From the NCBI GenBank assembly GCA_013397845.1, contig VZTG01000087.1, forward strand, positions 62,001 to 126,000: a stretch of DNA of 64,000 nucleotides, read 5' to 3'. The notes below the pieces were generated by a model. That model saw only the letters and a list, made by a program, of their open reading frames with translations, was not told where the DNA came from and searched no databases. The translations under genes and the position numbers were made by a program. This stretch comes from Melanocharis versteri (taxonomy: Eukaryota; Chordata; Aves; Passeriformes; Melanocharitidae). Numbering within the stretch: the stretch's first letter is position 1; every line of letters starts with the position of its first letter. Positions 10,801 through 23,400 of this stretch are shown here, piece by piece.

Positions 10801-13800
10801 GGAATGTAGGACAGCTATTTAGGTGTCCCTGTTTTACAGGATCATCAGGCCTGTTAGAGAAGGGAGCTTTGTTAGTCAGCTGTTACAAAATCATTCCTAA
10901 ATCAAGACAGATTTAGATGATATTCACTTTTTCATGTGTGATTAATCTAGTTAGATTTAACTAGGTAATGTCTTTTTCTCACCTACCTGACTGATTTGCC
11001 CTCGATTTTACTGTAAGGTATTTGTTAGAAATTCTTCCCACCTGTGTATCTTGTGCCCCAGGTTGCATCCTTTGCAAAACTCTCCTTGGTGGAGTATACT
11101 AACTTCAGAAACTAGTCTTCCATTTTTAAATTTTGTGTGAGAATCCAGACAATTTTTTTCCTTACTCAGGAGTTAACTAAGTTTCCAAGCTCAGTTGGTT
11201 TGTTCCCACTGCTGATAAAGACATATCTAGTTAGTACTTCATGTAGTATACAGCATTGTATCTCTGGGATCCTCCACCAACACATAAAATCAGTCAGATC
11301 ACATAAATACTTTGCTGGTTCTTACTGTGACTTTTTGCTCTCCATTAGGTTGGCACCATATCGAGGATGGTTCCCTGTTATCTCCAGCCTTTGCTGCTCC
11401 AATTTTGTTTATTTTTATACATTTAATAGTCTTAAAGCCCTCTGGGTCAAAGGTCAGCATTCAACCACTGGAAAAGACTTGGTTCTAGGAGTTGTTGCAG
11501 GTAATACTTAAAGATCTCCATTTTGTCAAGAATGTGTTTTTGGTATATTCCATCTAATAATTTTCTTTATGAAGTCCTCTGGAGGTCACACTGAGTGCTC
11601 ACACCTCCCACTGTATGCAGACCTGCTTCTTTCTGATTGCTCCTCTGTGTCCTCCCCACCTCCTAGGGAGACGCGTAAACTGTTCCTGTTGTGAATTCTG
11701 GCACAAAGCACAGTGCTCTTGTGGCCTAGGATGATATTTGTGTCTGGTATGGTGCTTATTAAGTATCTAAACGTCATCACTAAGATGCTGAAGACAAGGG
11801 AGAGGCGATAGTTGGGGTTTTTTTCAGAGGAAAAGATACATGCCAATTTTGAAATAATTTCTATTATGGTAAGTAAGAAATTTTAATGTAAGCATTTGAG
11901 TGTCAGTTTTCAGACTTGGTTTTAGGTTGTCACCTGAAAGTGACAGGAAGTTCCAAGATATATGCAGGTCCAATGGGACCATATGTTCTTTTTTATTCCA
12001 TCCTCTTATGTGGATGCTGCAGTGTCTTCTTTGAAGGGATGACAATATTAGTCACTTTTCTAGTAAATGCAATGTGAAAAGTTACCACTGTGGGCCTTGT
12101 GTTTGCCAGTAATATTCTTCAGGGGCTATTGCTCATGTGAATACATAGAAACAAGCTGATTTTAAAAAGATCCCTGTAAAAAAGACCTCTGGGTTTGGTT
12201 TTTTTTGGAGGGGTGGTGGGGAGTTGGTAGTTTCTTATATTTTCAGTTTAGGTATAATGGCTGGCTGAACAGCTGGTGGAAGTAAGGAAGGAAATTCTTA
12301 AGTTGGCTATATGTCTGTGGTAAAATTCCATATAAGTATATTTTGGAACAAAGGCTTTACAGGAATTAGGGTACAAATTATCATTTACTTTTCCCATATG
12401 TTGTGTTGGTTTTTTTCCTTCTTCCTACCAGAAATTTCAGTAGCATGTGAATCAGAGGGGAAAAGGGGATAAGAAAACACTTGAATTCTTATTTTTCATG
12501 CTGGTTTTCTTTGTGCTGTGTTTTGCATTAGGAGTAGTGAATGTACTCTTGACCACCCCTCTCTGGGTAGTGAACACACGCCTGAAGCTGCAGGGAGCAA
12601 AATTCAGAAATGAAGACATTGTACCAACCAATTACAGAGGCATAATAGGTAAGCACCTGTTGTTGTCTTCAGCCAGAGAGAAGTTCATGGAATGAAATGT
12701 ATCAAGGACTTTGAAGACTTTGGTTCATGTAACTGATTTCACCCTATAATCGCTATGCTACCCTGTCACTTTGCAGTCTTTGAGTTTTACAGGAAACTGG
12801 ACTTGGCTATTTGTGATGGTAATTAGGAGTTAGCAGTGTGCACTCCTGTGACTATAATACTTTTTGCAAGGGCAGATATGTTATCATACAGATAATGGAG
12901 CAGTGGTGAGCCCTGTGAAGTGGTAGCTGGGACTCTGAGTTTGGACAGACAGTCTGAAAATTAAACTTCACTCACCCTAATCTCTTAATCACTCACATGT
13001 TCAGTCTGTCTTCCTTTTAAAACCAACCAAACAAATAAATATTACTGTAATTTTGAAGAAGATTTGGAAGACCTTAATATGGATGTCACTCTTGTAAAAA
13101 GAAAAAGAGGGGGATTCCTGTGCAGATGGTAAGTTTTGTTTAGGTTAATGGTGATGTGAGCAAGAACCTCCTTTGTCTCTACCTTTCTGTTAACTTCTGG
13201 ACTAAAATGGAAGATAAAAATACTTGAATAAAAGACTGCAGTGGATTTTTATACGCTTTGAGTATTAGGCTTTAAGAGTAACTTCTCATATCTTTTATAT
13301 TCAGAGTTTTGCACTCAAAATTTTAATGTTTCTTTTCCCCCACCTTTTGTCTCAGATGCCTTTCATCAGATAATACGAGATGAAGGAGTCTTAGCTCTGT
13401 GGAATGGTACTTTCCCCTCCTTGCTTCTGGTCTTCAATCCTGCCATACAGTTCATGTTTTATGAAGGCTTTAAACGAAAGCTTTTGAAAAAGCAGCTGCA
13501 AGTGAGTATGTTTTGAGGCCAGATGAGGAACATACTCTAAGACAGATTCTTTGATATGCATCACTTGAACAAATTCAGAATATAGGTTTGGTTTTGGTTC
13601 TTGTATTTTCGAATGTTTTTTTGAATTAGTGTGTCTGAAAAGGGTCCAGCATCATGAAATGAGATGGGAATCTTTCATGTCCCTAGGGAAGAGATTCTTG
13701 TGATGAATTCTTCTGCCTGTAAAAACAAAACTGCACCTCTTGTCCACATTTGTTTGCATATATTCACAGGTCTTGATTTAAAATAGAAATTTCAGTTCTA

Positions 13801-16800
13801 ATGTATCTTTTATAAGTATTTACATACTGACTGTTTTGAAGTCTTCTTTTAACCCTTTTTGCAGTAAATAATAATTTTTTTTATTGAAGACCGCAATTTT
13901 TCAATATAATTTTACCAAGGGTGGATACTAGAATTAAACATAGCATTACAACCATGCCTTTCTGATTTTCTAAATAGAAATATAATCACTTTTCTGTCCT
14001 TGCTTTATAGTCCTCTTCTTTTTCCTTATTCTTTTTTTTGTGTATATCAGATATAGAATCTCAGCTGAACTCATGTTCCTTTTACGTTCCAGCAAACTGA
14101 AAAGCATTTGTATTACATTTTCAGATATTGTCGTAGCGTATCTTTAAGGTAGGGTGCTTTGCTGTTAATTCGTGAGTTTAGAATGTTAGGTCATACCAGT
14201 ACGTTACCAAGCCATTTTGTTTTTCCCCAAGACATAGTGAGATTATTTTTATGTGAGATTTTCCATCATCCATGAGGCTTGGGTTTTTTACTGTCTTTAG
14301 TTAATACTGCAGCTGTAGCACCCCATTTGTGCCTGATGGATCTACTCACATTATGCACAATACATTTTTTGAATGATGAGCTTAGCTTCCATCTGCATTG
14401 TTATTTTTCTGTTGGCTAATAACACATTTATTTATATATTTATTTCTTGTATTTCTTTTAAATTACTTAGTTCCACCTTAAATTAGGGCATTTCTTTGTC
14501 GATGATGAGTGAAGAGGGGAAGTACCTTTTTTTCAGCTAGGAATGGTAATTTTTGTTTTGGACAACATTTTTCTTCCTATTTGGTCTTTTCCTAGTTGTC
14601 TTAACTATATCAGGTTGACCTTTTTAGAGATGTGCATGCATGACCATATTTTTGATTGCAATCAGTATATTTTAAAATATATTTTGAGTATGTTTTGATA
14701 TGGGCACCTACTTATGTCCAGTGATTAATTCACGCTGTTAGACTGAAATGCACTGAAGTCGGCATAGGCTGTACCAATGTATTTGGTGCATCCTGGAGCA
14801 GTGTGAGCTTTGGTGCTGAGGATGGGCTTCAGCAGGCGTTCTTAACTAATAGGGGATGAGATTTTTGCCTATGGTATTGAGACTAAAATTCTGCCTGGGA
14901 GTGTAGTGATTATGTCTCAGGAATACAGAGCGATGTTCAAGGGACCTTTTGCTGTCACCTTTTCACAAGCATCATGTGACTTTTTAGTTTCACTGTTGCA
15001 AAAACTGAAATGTTTATTGATTGATGGCATGTTTAAATGATACTTCCTTATCTTTTGTCTGCTCTTGGTACTTTAAAGTGGTCTAGTTGTATGGCCTTAT
15101 ATCAACCATGTTTTAGTAGTCTAGTTATACTGAGAAATGCAGAAACAGGTAGAAGTTACAAATAAACTTAAGTTGTGGAAAAGTAAGTTAGTTGAACTAT
15201 AACCAACTCTTAAGAATGAGAAGACCCTGGGATTTCATGAAATCTTTATGCCAAAGATCCTTAGGTAATCTAGTAGCACATACCAGTGCAGAATCCCCAA
15301 ATACAAATGGGTAATTGGCTGTTTTGATACTATGTGGAAGTAAATCTGTTCTTTATCTATTGAACAGCTCACATCTTTGGATGCTTTTGTCATTGGTGCA
15401 ATAGCCAAAGCAGTTGCCACCACCCTCACTTATCCTCTGCAGACAGTACAGTCAATTCTGCGGGTAAGTAATGATTTCATTTCAGGGTAACTCTGCCTCT
15501 AACTTGGTCTGTATCATGCAAGCCTTGTTCCCATGGCTTGTTTTTATTTGTGTTAATGGACCCATTGTTTTGGGAGGCATTTTTCCCAGTGCAGATCACT
15601 TATTAGAATGTCTCTCCTCTTTGGTTTTGATTGAACTTGGTATACTGGTGCACATTTGTTTCAAGTAGCTGGTAGGAGTGCCAGGGTATTGTATTGGTAC
15701 AGTGTCTCACAGAAGCTGATGCATTGTACTGCTTTTAGGCACTGCACAAATATACATTTACTTCTTGGAATATAAATGGAAAATGTGTCAAGTGGGAAGT
15801 TAAAATTAAATCTTCTGAAACCAGTCTGTTTCCAGATGACCTATGGTAATAAAAAAAAAAAGTTCTATTTATAGGCTTTGTTGTTCAGATGATGGTCTGA
15901 CCTTGTCAGTGTCCAGAATCTGATTCATCAGGGGAAGCTGAGCTCCCTCATAAATAATATCTTTAACCACTTGCCTGGCCATGTAGGCTAATTGTAGTGG
16001 TAATGGAGACACTTACATTTATTCCTGCTTGCAATTTGTGTATATGCTGGATAATGCTGGTGCCTTCAGTGTGTACCAATATTGTTGTAATATTGACATG
16101 ATATTGTTGTAATATTAAGACAAAACTGGGGGGTAGGAGGGAAAGAGGAGACTTGGCCATGCATAAGCATATTGTACTTTAATTTTTGTGCTTTAAACTC
16201 TGTTTTTGTAACAGTTAAATATTAATAAGTGTTTCCACATGAAATATATTTTCCTAAGTAAGGAGGAGCCTTAACTTGCCTGTATGGTAAAGCCATTGTG
16301 GGTGGTCTAAAACTTGGACAAATTTGGAGAACGAGTTGAATTACTGAAAACAAGCCTTCCATGCTAAGAGTATCACTTTTCAGACTTCTCTAATAAGGCA
16401 ATTTTCTTGTTAATTGTTCATCTGGAAAAAGTAATTTTCAAGCAAGTTTTGTAATAATTTGTAACTCTCTAATTAGAGTGTAATAAATGTATCATGATTT
16501 TTTGTAGCCTGTAAAAAGATAGTTAGGATGCTATATTCCAAAGCAAGAGGACTTGAATATACTTACTGTGTAATTTTGTCAGCAGTCATCTTTTCTGAAG
16601 TGTTCATAATTTTTGATCAGCTGAGCTTGTGCTTTCTTTCAATGCCTTATCCTGTTTTAACAGCCTGGACACATCTCAGTAGCTGAACTAATAACACAGA
16701 CTTCTGTTACTGGAGTGGCAGATACAGAAAAACATTTAAGCAAAAATAGCTCTGTTTGGAGAAGTTGCAACAGCAGTCTGTTTTTAATTTGTGATGCTCC

Positions 16801-19800
16801 TGTTTTCTCCCAGTGTGAAGGAGAACTGGAAGGAAAGTTGGAGTGCTCTGTTTTTGCCTGAGCACTGTGCAGCAGTGCAGGCTTCATGAGGCTGCAGCCA
16901 CTGAAAAGCTTCAGCCCTCGTTCCTTTCCATGGTTCCTACAAAAGTGGTTACGGTCTTGAGGCTTTATGTTTTTTCTGTCTCCTTTTAGCTTTTTGAACA
17001 AAATTGTTCTGACCCTTAATGACAGTCTGAAAAAAAAACCCCAGTGACAGTCCATCCTCTCCCTGTGATGATGTGGAACACAAGGACCCTGGCTCTAGTT
17101 CTGCAGTCACTAGGGGTGACTTCTGTCCCTTTGCTCTATGAAAGAATAGCCAGGAGCCCTGAATGCATCTGACGAGGACAGCAGAAATGTGCAGCTGTGA
17201 CATCTGTGCTGTCCAGTTCAGACTTGCTTTACTTTGTGATATGTTTTCTAATCTCAAGTTGGCATTGTTCTAGTTGATGAAGGTTTTGACACTCACACTA
17301 AGTGATGTTAAAAAAAAAGGTTATGAGTAAAGGCTTAGTATTTTCAGAACTAATATTCTGCATGAAAAAAAGATACATAGTTGCAGGGGTTTTTTGGAAA
17401 TAATTTTAGCAGATTTACACACAAACTAATGTAAGCTCAGTACAATTAATGTAAACTTACACATCTTAACTAAGTTCTGTCATCAAAAGTAGTACGTGAC
17501 TTCTTTTTTTTCTTCTTTTTACCCTTAAACCTTTAGAAACGGAATCTTTATTAAAAGTTATTAGGGTTCTTTGTACTAAAGTCTCTACACCTTTGCTTTC
17601 AACTCTTTGGCACAGCTCTCTTCTTGCTGTCATATAACGAACATTTATCCTGTGTAATTGCCAGTGGTAGCAGCTTCCAGCTTTGCCATTTGGTATGTCA
17701 TTCTCCCAGTCATTAAAACTATGTGACACTGGTGTTACTCATTATGCAGTGAAACTGTTCTTTAGCCTATGTGTCAGTAAAAAGCAGATAAATTAAATTT
17801 GCCTCTGGAGGTACAGCAATACCATTAATGTTCTCAGTGATCCCAGATGGAGAAGTTCTCTTTAAAACTAAAGTCTCTTTTCTCTGTCATAGTCCCTTTG
17901 GGAAATCTTCTGCAGTAAACAATGAAGTGTTAACATCCTAGTGAAAAATTAGTGGTTTTTTTCTCTTGATGAACCTTTGTTTGTAGTACAAAAATTGTCC
18001 AGTGGTGGAGGAAAGAGGAGAATGAAGCACCTAATTGTGGTGTAGTGTGGAAGCCAATGAGTGATCTGGGCAGTGACTGACACTGTAGCTTGGAACCTAG
18101 TTAGCAATTTTTGGGGGGTGTGTCTGAGTCTTTGACAATAATTCTAAATGTTGATTTATCGATATCAAATGGGTAGTTGCTGCTGAGGAGATTGTGGATT
18201 TTGAGTGCATATTTACCTAATCATGGGAGATTTCCACTAGCATTCTGATGCTGCTGTTTCCACCCAAGTTATTAAGGCACATAGTAAAGGAACCTGTATC
18301 ATCCTAGCATTTTCTTAAAATTTCTGAGCTGCCTAAGTCAGCTGGCATACTTTACCTACTGTCAATGGCAATTTCTTACACCTAAGAAGTAGCAGTTGCC
18401 TGAGCATGTTCTGGGAAAAAACTCACCTAACATGCAGTTGCTCAAGTTCACCTTTCATAGCACAGAAGCTTAATACAGGCTTCAAAAGCTATTAGGCTAT
18501 GCTGTTACAAATACAAGTGTGCCAGCTCTTGTATATTAGTAATTCATAGTTACAGCTTGCTGACATTACTATCGACCTGTGTCAGATAAAAGTATCAATG
18601 ATTGCTAGAAAAGGAGTTGCTGAAATTGCTAGTTTTAACTCTTGAGGCACAAAATTACAGCAGCAGCTATCATGCCTACTGAAAACCAGCTTGGGGATAA
18701 GCAAGTGCAGTGAGTAAAAGAGAAATATTATTTAGGCCAGGTAGGTGGATCAAACAATTTTGAATTCTTCCACAGCAGTTCACACAGAAGTGTTTGTTCC
18801 AAGACAACTGCTGGGCAGATAAATTTTGTGTTCAACTATGCAATCTCAATGTAGTAATGATTTGCCGATATGTGAGGGTCTGAATCTTTGTGAAGTGAAA
18901 GCTGAGAAAGCCAGAAAGAACTTGCTTGGAGTGTCATATCCCTACTGCAAATTATGCTTTTGAGATATTGAAAACTGCTTCCTCCAGAGCAACTGAAAGA
19001 GAGGAAATATGTCCTTTGTTAGAATCCATCTTAAAACCAAACCAAATTACAGTAGTATGTACAGTTTTAATGCGTGCAGTGTGAGCTTTAGCCTCTGTTC
19101 TCTGCTGGTGGTCATATAACGTGGAAAATGTTTAAAGAGGTTTAGGATAGGCTCTCCAGATTCCATGTGTGTATGGTGGTATTCTCTGCCAAGCACAGTG
19201 GGGAAATAGTACAGCAAAATACTCTTTCTTTTTTTCAGTTTGGACGCCACAGGTTGAACCCAGAGAACCGAACACTGGGCAGTCTTAGAAATGTTCTTTA
19301 CCTTCTTCAGCAGAGAGTGAGGTGAGCTTTCTCATTTTATTTCTCCTACCATGATATAGAAGACTTGAGTATTACTAATATTTTGAAAATGTTGCTGGAT
19401 CTGGATTTTGTTTCCTTTTGCCTCCCTTAAAATTGACATTTGAGTCAACCTGGCTTTTGTAATATATTGTAGAGTAAGCCCACAAACCCAAATTCTCCTA
19501 AATGTCTGTACAGTAAGTGGTATCAAGGATACATATGGGTACTAATTCATTTTGCCTCTCAACTTGAAAAGAAGCAGGTTTCTTGCACAAAAGACCTTAA
19601 ATTTCTGCGGAATTTTTTCTTTAAAATATTATTAAATATAGCTGGCTCAAGATCAAGAATGGGTTTAAGATTCCTACAGTTGTCATTAACTTGTGATACT
19701 GATTCTTCTTTGTAGTGTACTGATTTATTTACAGAAAGCTATTTATACTTGTTTTCTTGTTTGGTTTTTTTCTCTCCTCCTTAGGCGTTTTGGATTAGTG

Positions 19801-19932
19801 GGACTTTACAAAGGCCTTGAAGCAAAGCTCCTGCAGACAGTCCTTACTGCTGCTCTTATGTTTCTGGTGTATGAGAAACTGACTGCTGCAACCTTCATGG
19901 TCATGGGATTAAAGCACTCGCGCAGACATTGA
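7783..19932 (+). CDS. SLC25A17: SLC25A17, peroxisomal membrane carrier PMP34 (exons 2-9)
   Basis: PMP34 is a mitochondrial-carrier-family protein of the peroxisomal membrane. The family is known to exchange CoA, FAD and NAD+ with adenine nucleotides. Eight exons joined at consensus splice sites give 870 bases: 289 codons plus stop. This is exactly the human length of 307 minus the 18 residues of exon 1. The three carrier signatures are visible: [10 protein letters not shown] in exon 2, [12 protein letters not shown] in exon 5 (with the family's unusual tryptophan) and [10 protein letters not shown] in exon 7. Six transmembrane helices are expected. All internal frames are open, there is no lesion, and identity to human is very high, so the gene looks functional. 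Introns are 463 to 3775 bases; only exon 1 and the start codon are missing, probably in the gap at 3880-3984. Confidence 0.97.
8844..8910 (+). CDS. SLC25A17: SLC25A17 exon 3
   Basis: The acceptor is 'ctgttttccag' and the donor 'cct|gtgagt'. It completes the Val codon, then encodes [21 protein letters not shown] and two bases of the next Leu. This is the matrix-type loop after TM1. Confidence 0.96.
11349..11500 (+). CDS. SLC25A17: SLC25A17 exon 4
   Basis: The acceptor is 'ctccattag' and the donor 'gcag|gtaata'. It encodes the [20 protein letters not shown] region (TM2) through [11 protein letters not shown]. It matches human PMP34 almost residue for residue. Confidence 0.97.
12532..12648 (+). 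CDS. SLC25A17: SLC25A17 exon 5
   Basis: The acceptor is 'tttgcattag' and the donor 'aatag|gtaagc'. It encodes [20 protein letters not shown], the second carrier signature with W in place of the usual acidic residue, then the [10 protein letters not shown] segment. Confidence 0.97.
13356..13501 (+). CDS. SLC25A17: SLC25A17 exon 6
   Basis: The acceptor is 'cttttgtctcag' and the donor 'ctgcaa|gtgagt'. It encodes [20 protein letters not shown], then [20 protein letters not shown] (TM4). It ends on a codon boundary. Confidence 0.97.
15368..15463 (+). CDS. SLC25A17: SLC25A17 exon 7
   Basis: The acceptor is 'ctattgaacag' and the donor 'ctgcgg|gtaagt'. It is exactly 32 codons and carries TM5 and the third signature, [11 protein letters not shown]. 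Confidence 0.97.
16079..16116. repeat. 16-bp unit repeated at 22-bp spacing
   Basis: ATATTGTTGTAATATT occurs at 16079-16094 and again, identical, at 16101-16116, separated by 'gacatg'. It lies in SLC25A17 intron 7; no function is suggested by the sequence. Confidence 0.85.
19239..19321 (+). CDS. SLC25A17: SLC25A17 exon 8
   Basis: The acceptor is 'tctttttttcag' and the donor 'gtgag|gtgagc'. It encodes [20 protein letters not shown], then YLLQQRV and two bases of Arg. It follows the longest intron, 3775 bases. Confidence 0.97.
19785..19932 (+). CDS. SLC25A17: SLC25A17 exon 9 (last coding exon)
   Basis: The acceptor is 'ctcctccttag'. It encodes [20 protein letters not shown], then [16 protein letters not shown] (TM6) and ends MGLKHSRRH with TGA at 19930-19932. 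The C terminus differs slightly from the human tail, as expected for this variable end. Confidence 0.97.
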
Positions 19933-20400
19933 AAAGGAACCTATGCCAAAGATTCCGGGGTCTAGAAAACACATTCCATTTCTGAGACCTGGCTGGGTAA
20001 CAAAGGGTCCTCACTTTCTCTGCTTCTCTTTTTAGCTACCTTTATCTCCAGTATTTGGAGAAATCTGGAATATGCTCTATAGGACCTGTTGCCACGAATT
20101 CAGGGATAGCCCATTCCCTATTGTTCTGTGGACTCACTGTGTTAAGGAACAAACCAGAGACCTTATTTCAGCACTTGACATGAAATTTAAACTATTATGT
20201 GATTTGGTTATTTGGTTGATGTTCTTGGCAAGAACGATTATCTCTCACTATGCTTTCTTCTTTGCCCTCAAATCATCCTCAGCTATTCTTGTATCTTTAC
20301 CTTCCGTCAGCAGCTGGTGGGGCTGGTTTTGTGTTATTTTCCTTGACCTGTGTTTGTCACTTCATCTTTGGCTCATTAAAATAATTCATAAAGAATAACA
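19933..20400 (+). other. SLC25A17: SLC25A17 3' UTR (proximal end inferred)
   Basis: Sequence after the stop with no intron signals of note. An ATTAAA at 20375-20380, about 20 bases before A/T-rich sequence, is a plausible proximal polyadenylation signal. Two AATAAA hexamers farther on (21139-21144 and 21262-21267) could define longer 3' UTRs. Confidence 0.55.
20375..20380 (+). terminator. SLC25A17: Candidate polyadenylation signal ATTAAA for SLC25A17
   Basis: This is the commonest variant hexamer, 443 bases after the stop codon and followed by T-rich sequence. Alternatives are AATAAA at 21139 and 21262. Usage cannot be decided from sequence alone. Confidence 0.4.
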
Positions 20401-23400
20401 TTTTTAGCATGGCTTTCCTTTACCTTCAAGTATGATTGTGGCACAGGATCTGGTGTTGCCCCAACTGAACTCTCTGAACTGCTGGAATGGATATTATGAG
20501 TGAGTGGGCATTCTGTCTTCTTGAATCCAGCTATTCTGAATCTTGAAAATTTTGAATGCAGATACTAGCTAGTTAGGAGGAGCATAACCTCTTGCTTTTT
20601 CAAGCTGAGTCCCTCAAGCTGCCTCAAGAAAATGGGCTTGCTACAGAAATACATGAAGTTTTGTGGCCCTGTTCCTTGTGAGAATATGTGAATTCACACG
20701 ATGTTCTTATGCAGGCAGGGAGCACTGCCTTATGCTTCAGAAGTGCTGTGCCCGCTCAAAAATGTGCTTTGTTTATTTATCCACTGATATTCCCAGACCA
20801 TAAAGCCTATAAGTCATAACTGTTGTCCCAGTTAGTGTACATATGTATGTTCTTTCAGCATAGTTCTGGTCAGTATTCCTAGACCCTAAAATCCAAATTA
20901 AATCCTGCTCTGTCCATTGTTAAGTTGGCAGTAGGATTGTTCTGAAGAACAGTTTTCTATTTGTGAAGTATTGAAAAATTTCATGGCAGTTTTAACACCA
21001 AGGTCTGGGAGAAGACTTGAATGCTGCAGGAAATACGTTACTGAATTGCAGAATGGCACCTGTTTTTGGAGTCTCAGTTGAGTCAATTTTAAGAATGAAA
21101 TTGTAAAATAATTCTGCAGATAATGTCTTTTGAACAAGAATAAAAGCCTTTACACCAGTTGCTTCTTTTAAGAGTATTGAGAGTATCTGTACAAGAAGAA
21201 TGCCCTTTAATTCAATGCTGGTTGACTTTAAGTCCAAGTAGGATTTACATGGACAAGTAAGAATAAAAAAGTGCAATGACCTGTAATTATACTCTGTTAA
21301 AGGATGAAAATGAAAGACTGGAGACCTCACCACTGGAAAAGAATGAATCACAATTCTGAAAATTTCAGTGAAAATACTTTTTTTACTGAAATGAGGTGCC
21401 CTGTGGAAAGGTAGTCTTCTGTCTTTTGGATGTTTTTAGTAAGAAATTTGGAACCTGTAGTATGGCTCTTGATAAGGTCTCAAAATTCCTGCTGTCAGAA
21501 TCATTGTAAGGGAGCAAAGCAAAGTGTTCTTGTGCCTGTCTGGCTGAAATCTGCTTGGCTGCCAGGAGCTGGAGTTCAGTGCCTTGGACCTTTCTGGTCT
21601 GTGGCATGAAGGACCAATTCCTGCAGAAATATTTTTCTGGTTTCTCTACCTATAAGGAGAAAGTAAATGCTTGCTAGTATCTACTAGCCAAAAAATACTT
21701 GTCTACCTGCCATTGTGGATTCAAAGGGATAAAATATTTCCTTTTTGCAAAAAAGCTGAATACAGAAGACCCATGTAAGGGTGTACTGGCCTTGGCCGTG
21801 CCTGCGTTAGTATTAAGCCTGAAACAGACATTTTGCCCTGAACTCTCAACTTGGCTCTGCTGACCAATTACAATGAAACAGTTTCATAAAGGAATGAAAG
21901 CAAAGGCTACTGAAGCTGGGATCATCTCCTGTCTTCTTTTAATGGTAGACCTGTGGCATTTAAAACTTTTTTTGCTTCTGCATTCTCTGGTATTGGTTTA
22001 GACATTAAACTGAAATAACTGAAAAACTACTTAACCTTGTGTGACTGAGCCAAAATGCAGATGGTTGAGGAATTGTTTGGTCATTTGTTCAATTGGCAGG
22101 CAAATGTTCATGTTGAAGCTGGTACCTCTACCTAAGTTTTCTCAGATGTAGTTTGAACAGATGATGACATTTTTGTTAGAATGCTTAAAATTATTTTGGG
22201 CTTCAAAGGCATTGGTGAGTATTTTTGAGATTTAAAAAGTCCATTATTTATCAAAGCAAACCATGAAAGACTGTTTTTCATCTTGGTACTGGAGTTGTAA
22301 TTCATCCTTGGTGGATAAATATCGTCCAGAAATGAAAACTACATACAATAATTTTACTCTATTTTAAAATATATTTACGTAAATTATTATTTCCTGCTGT
22401 CCCCCTCATAAGCAAACAGCAGCTTCAGGGGGTGGTGTAAAGACATGATCCAGCTAATCTGACTCTGTGGATTGGTCATTTCACTGGAGAAAAATAGTTG
22501 TAGGTGAACTAATGACACAATTCCAGTCAAACAGCACAAAACATAAAAGTGTTCTTTTAGGCACAAGTGGCTCCTAATGGACAGGGTTATGGCAGTTGAA
22601 GCTGGAGATGGAGCATGGAGGCAGAGCATGAGGTGATGTGGCAGAAGCAGCTCTAGGCACAAGTACCTGCAGTGACAGCCTTGGCTGCCAGTGCACTGCA
22701 CTTCTGCTCTGCAGTCAGTAGTAACTGTGTGTTCCATCCAAAAATGGTATAAATTCACTTCTAGAGAACTTAACAGAACATATTTTCATCTTCAGGTGAA
22801 AAACAGACCTTCTCCCTATATTTTTAATGCTGTTTTTGAGAGAAGAGAGAAAGGAAAGATGATTACAAAAGACAGCAGCAGAGAGGATCGTCTGTCTTAG
22901 CTGAGTTCAGTCATGGGTAATTCTGTTCTTGGCTCAATTTAGGAGATTTAAATTTAATCCTGTACTGTTCTTTCTCTTTCCCACCCCACACTTTGACTGA
23001 TGGTAGGAAACCCCTGTTGCATCTTAGAGATTGCAAAGCAGGTGGCTTCTCGGGTATCTGTGATGCTTGGGAATACAAATTCTGCTCCAATTTGTATTCG
23101 AAACCATGTTTCTTGCGATCATAGGTTGCTTGCCTGTATGGTAGAGCAGTATTTAACACATTTTAGCTTATTCATTAATGTTATTCATGTATATAGATAT
23201 ATGTATCTTGTGTGTATATATATATATCTCAATATATCATATAATAGAAATGCTATTCACTAAGCCTCAGTTAGGAGGATGACAACTGATAGGGTGTAAT
23301 GTGTTCTTTTTGTCTTACGTAATGTTGAATTGCTGAGTATTTGCTGCCAGAGCTGCCTGTGCTTTGCTGGAAGAGTCTCTCCATCAAAAGATTTTCTGGC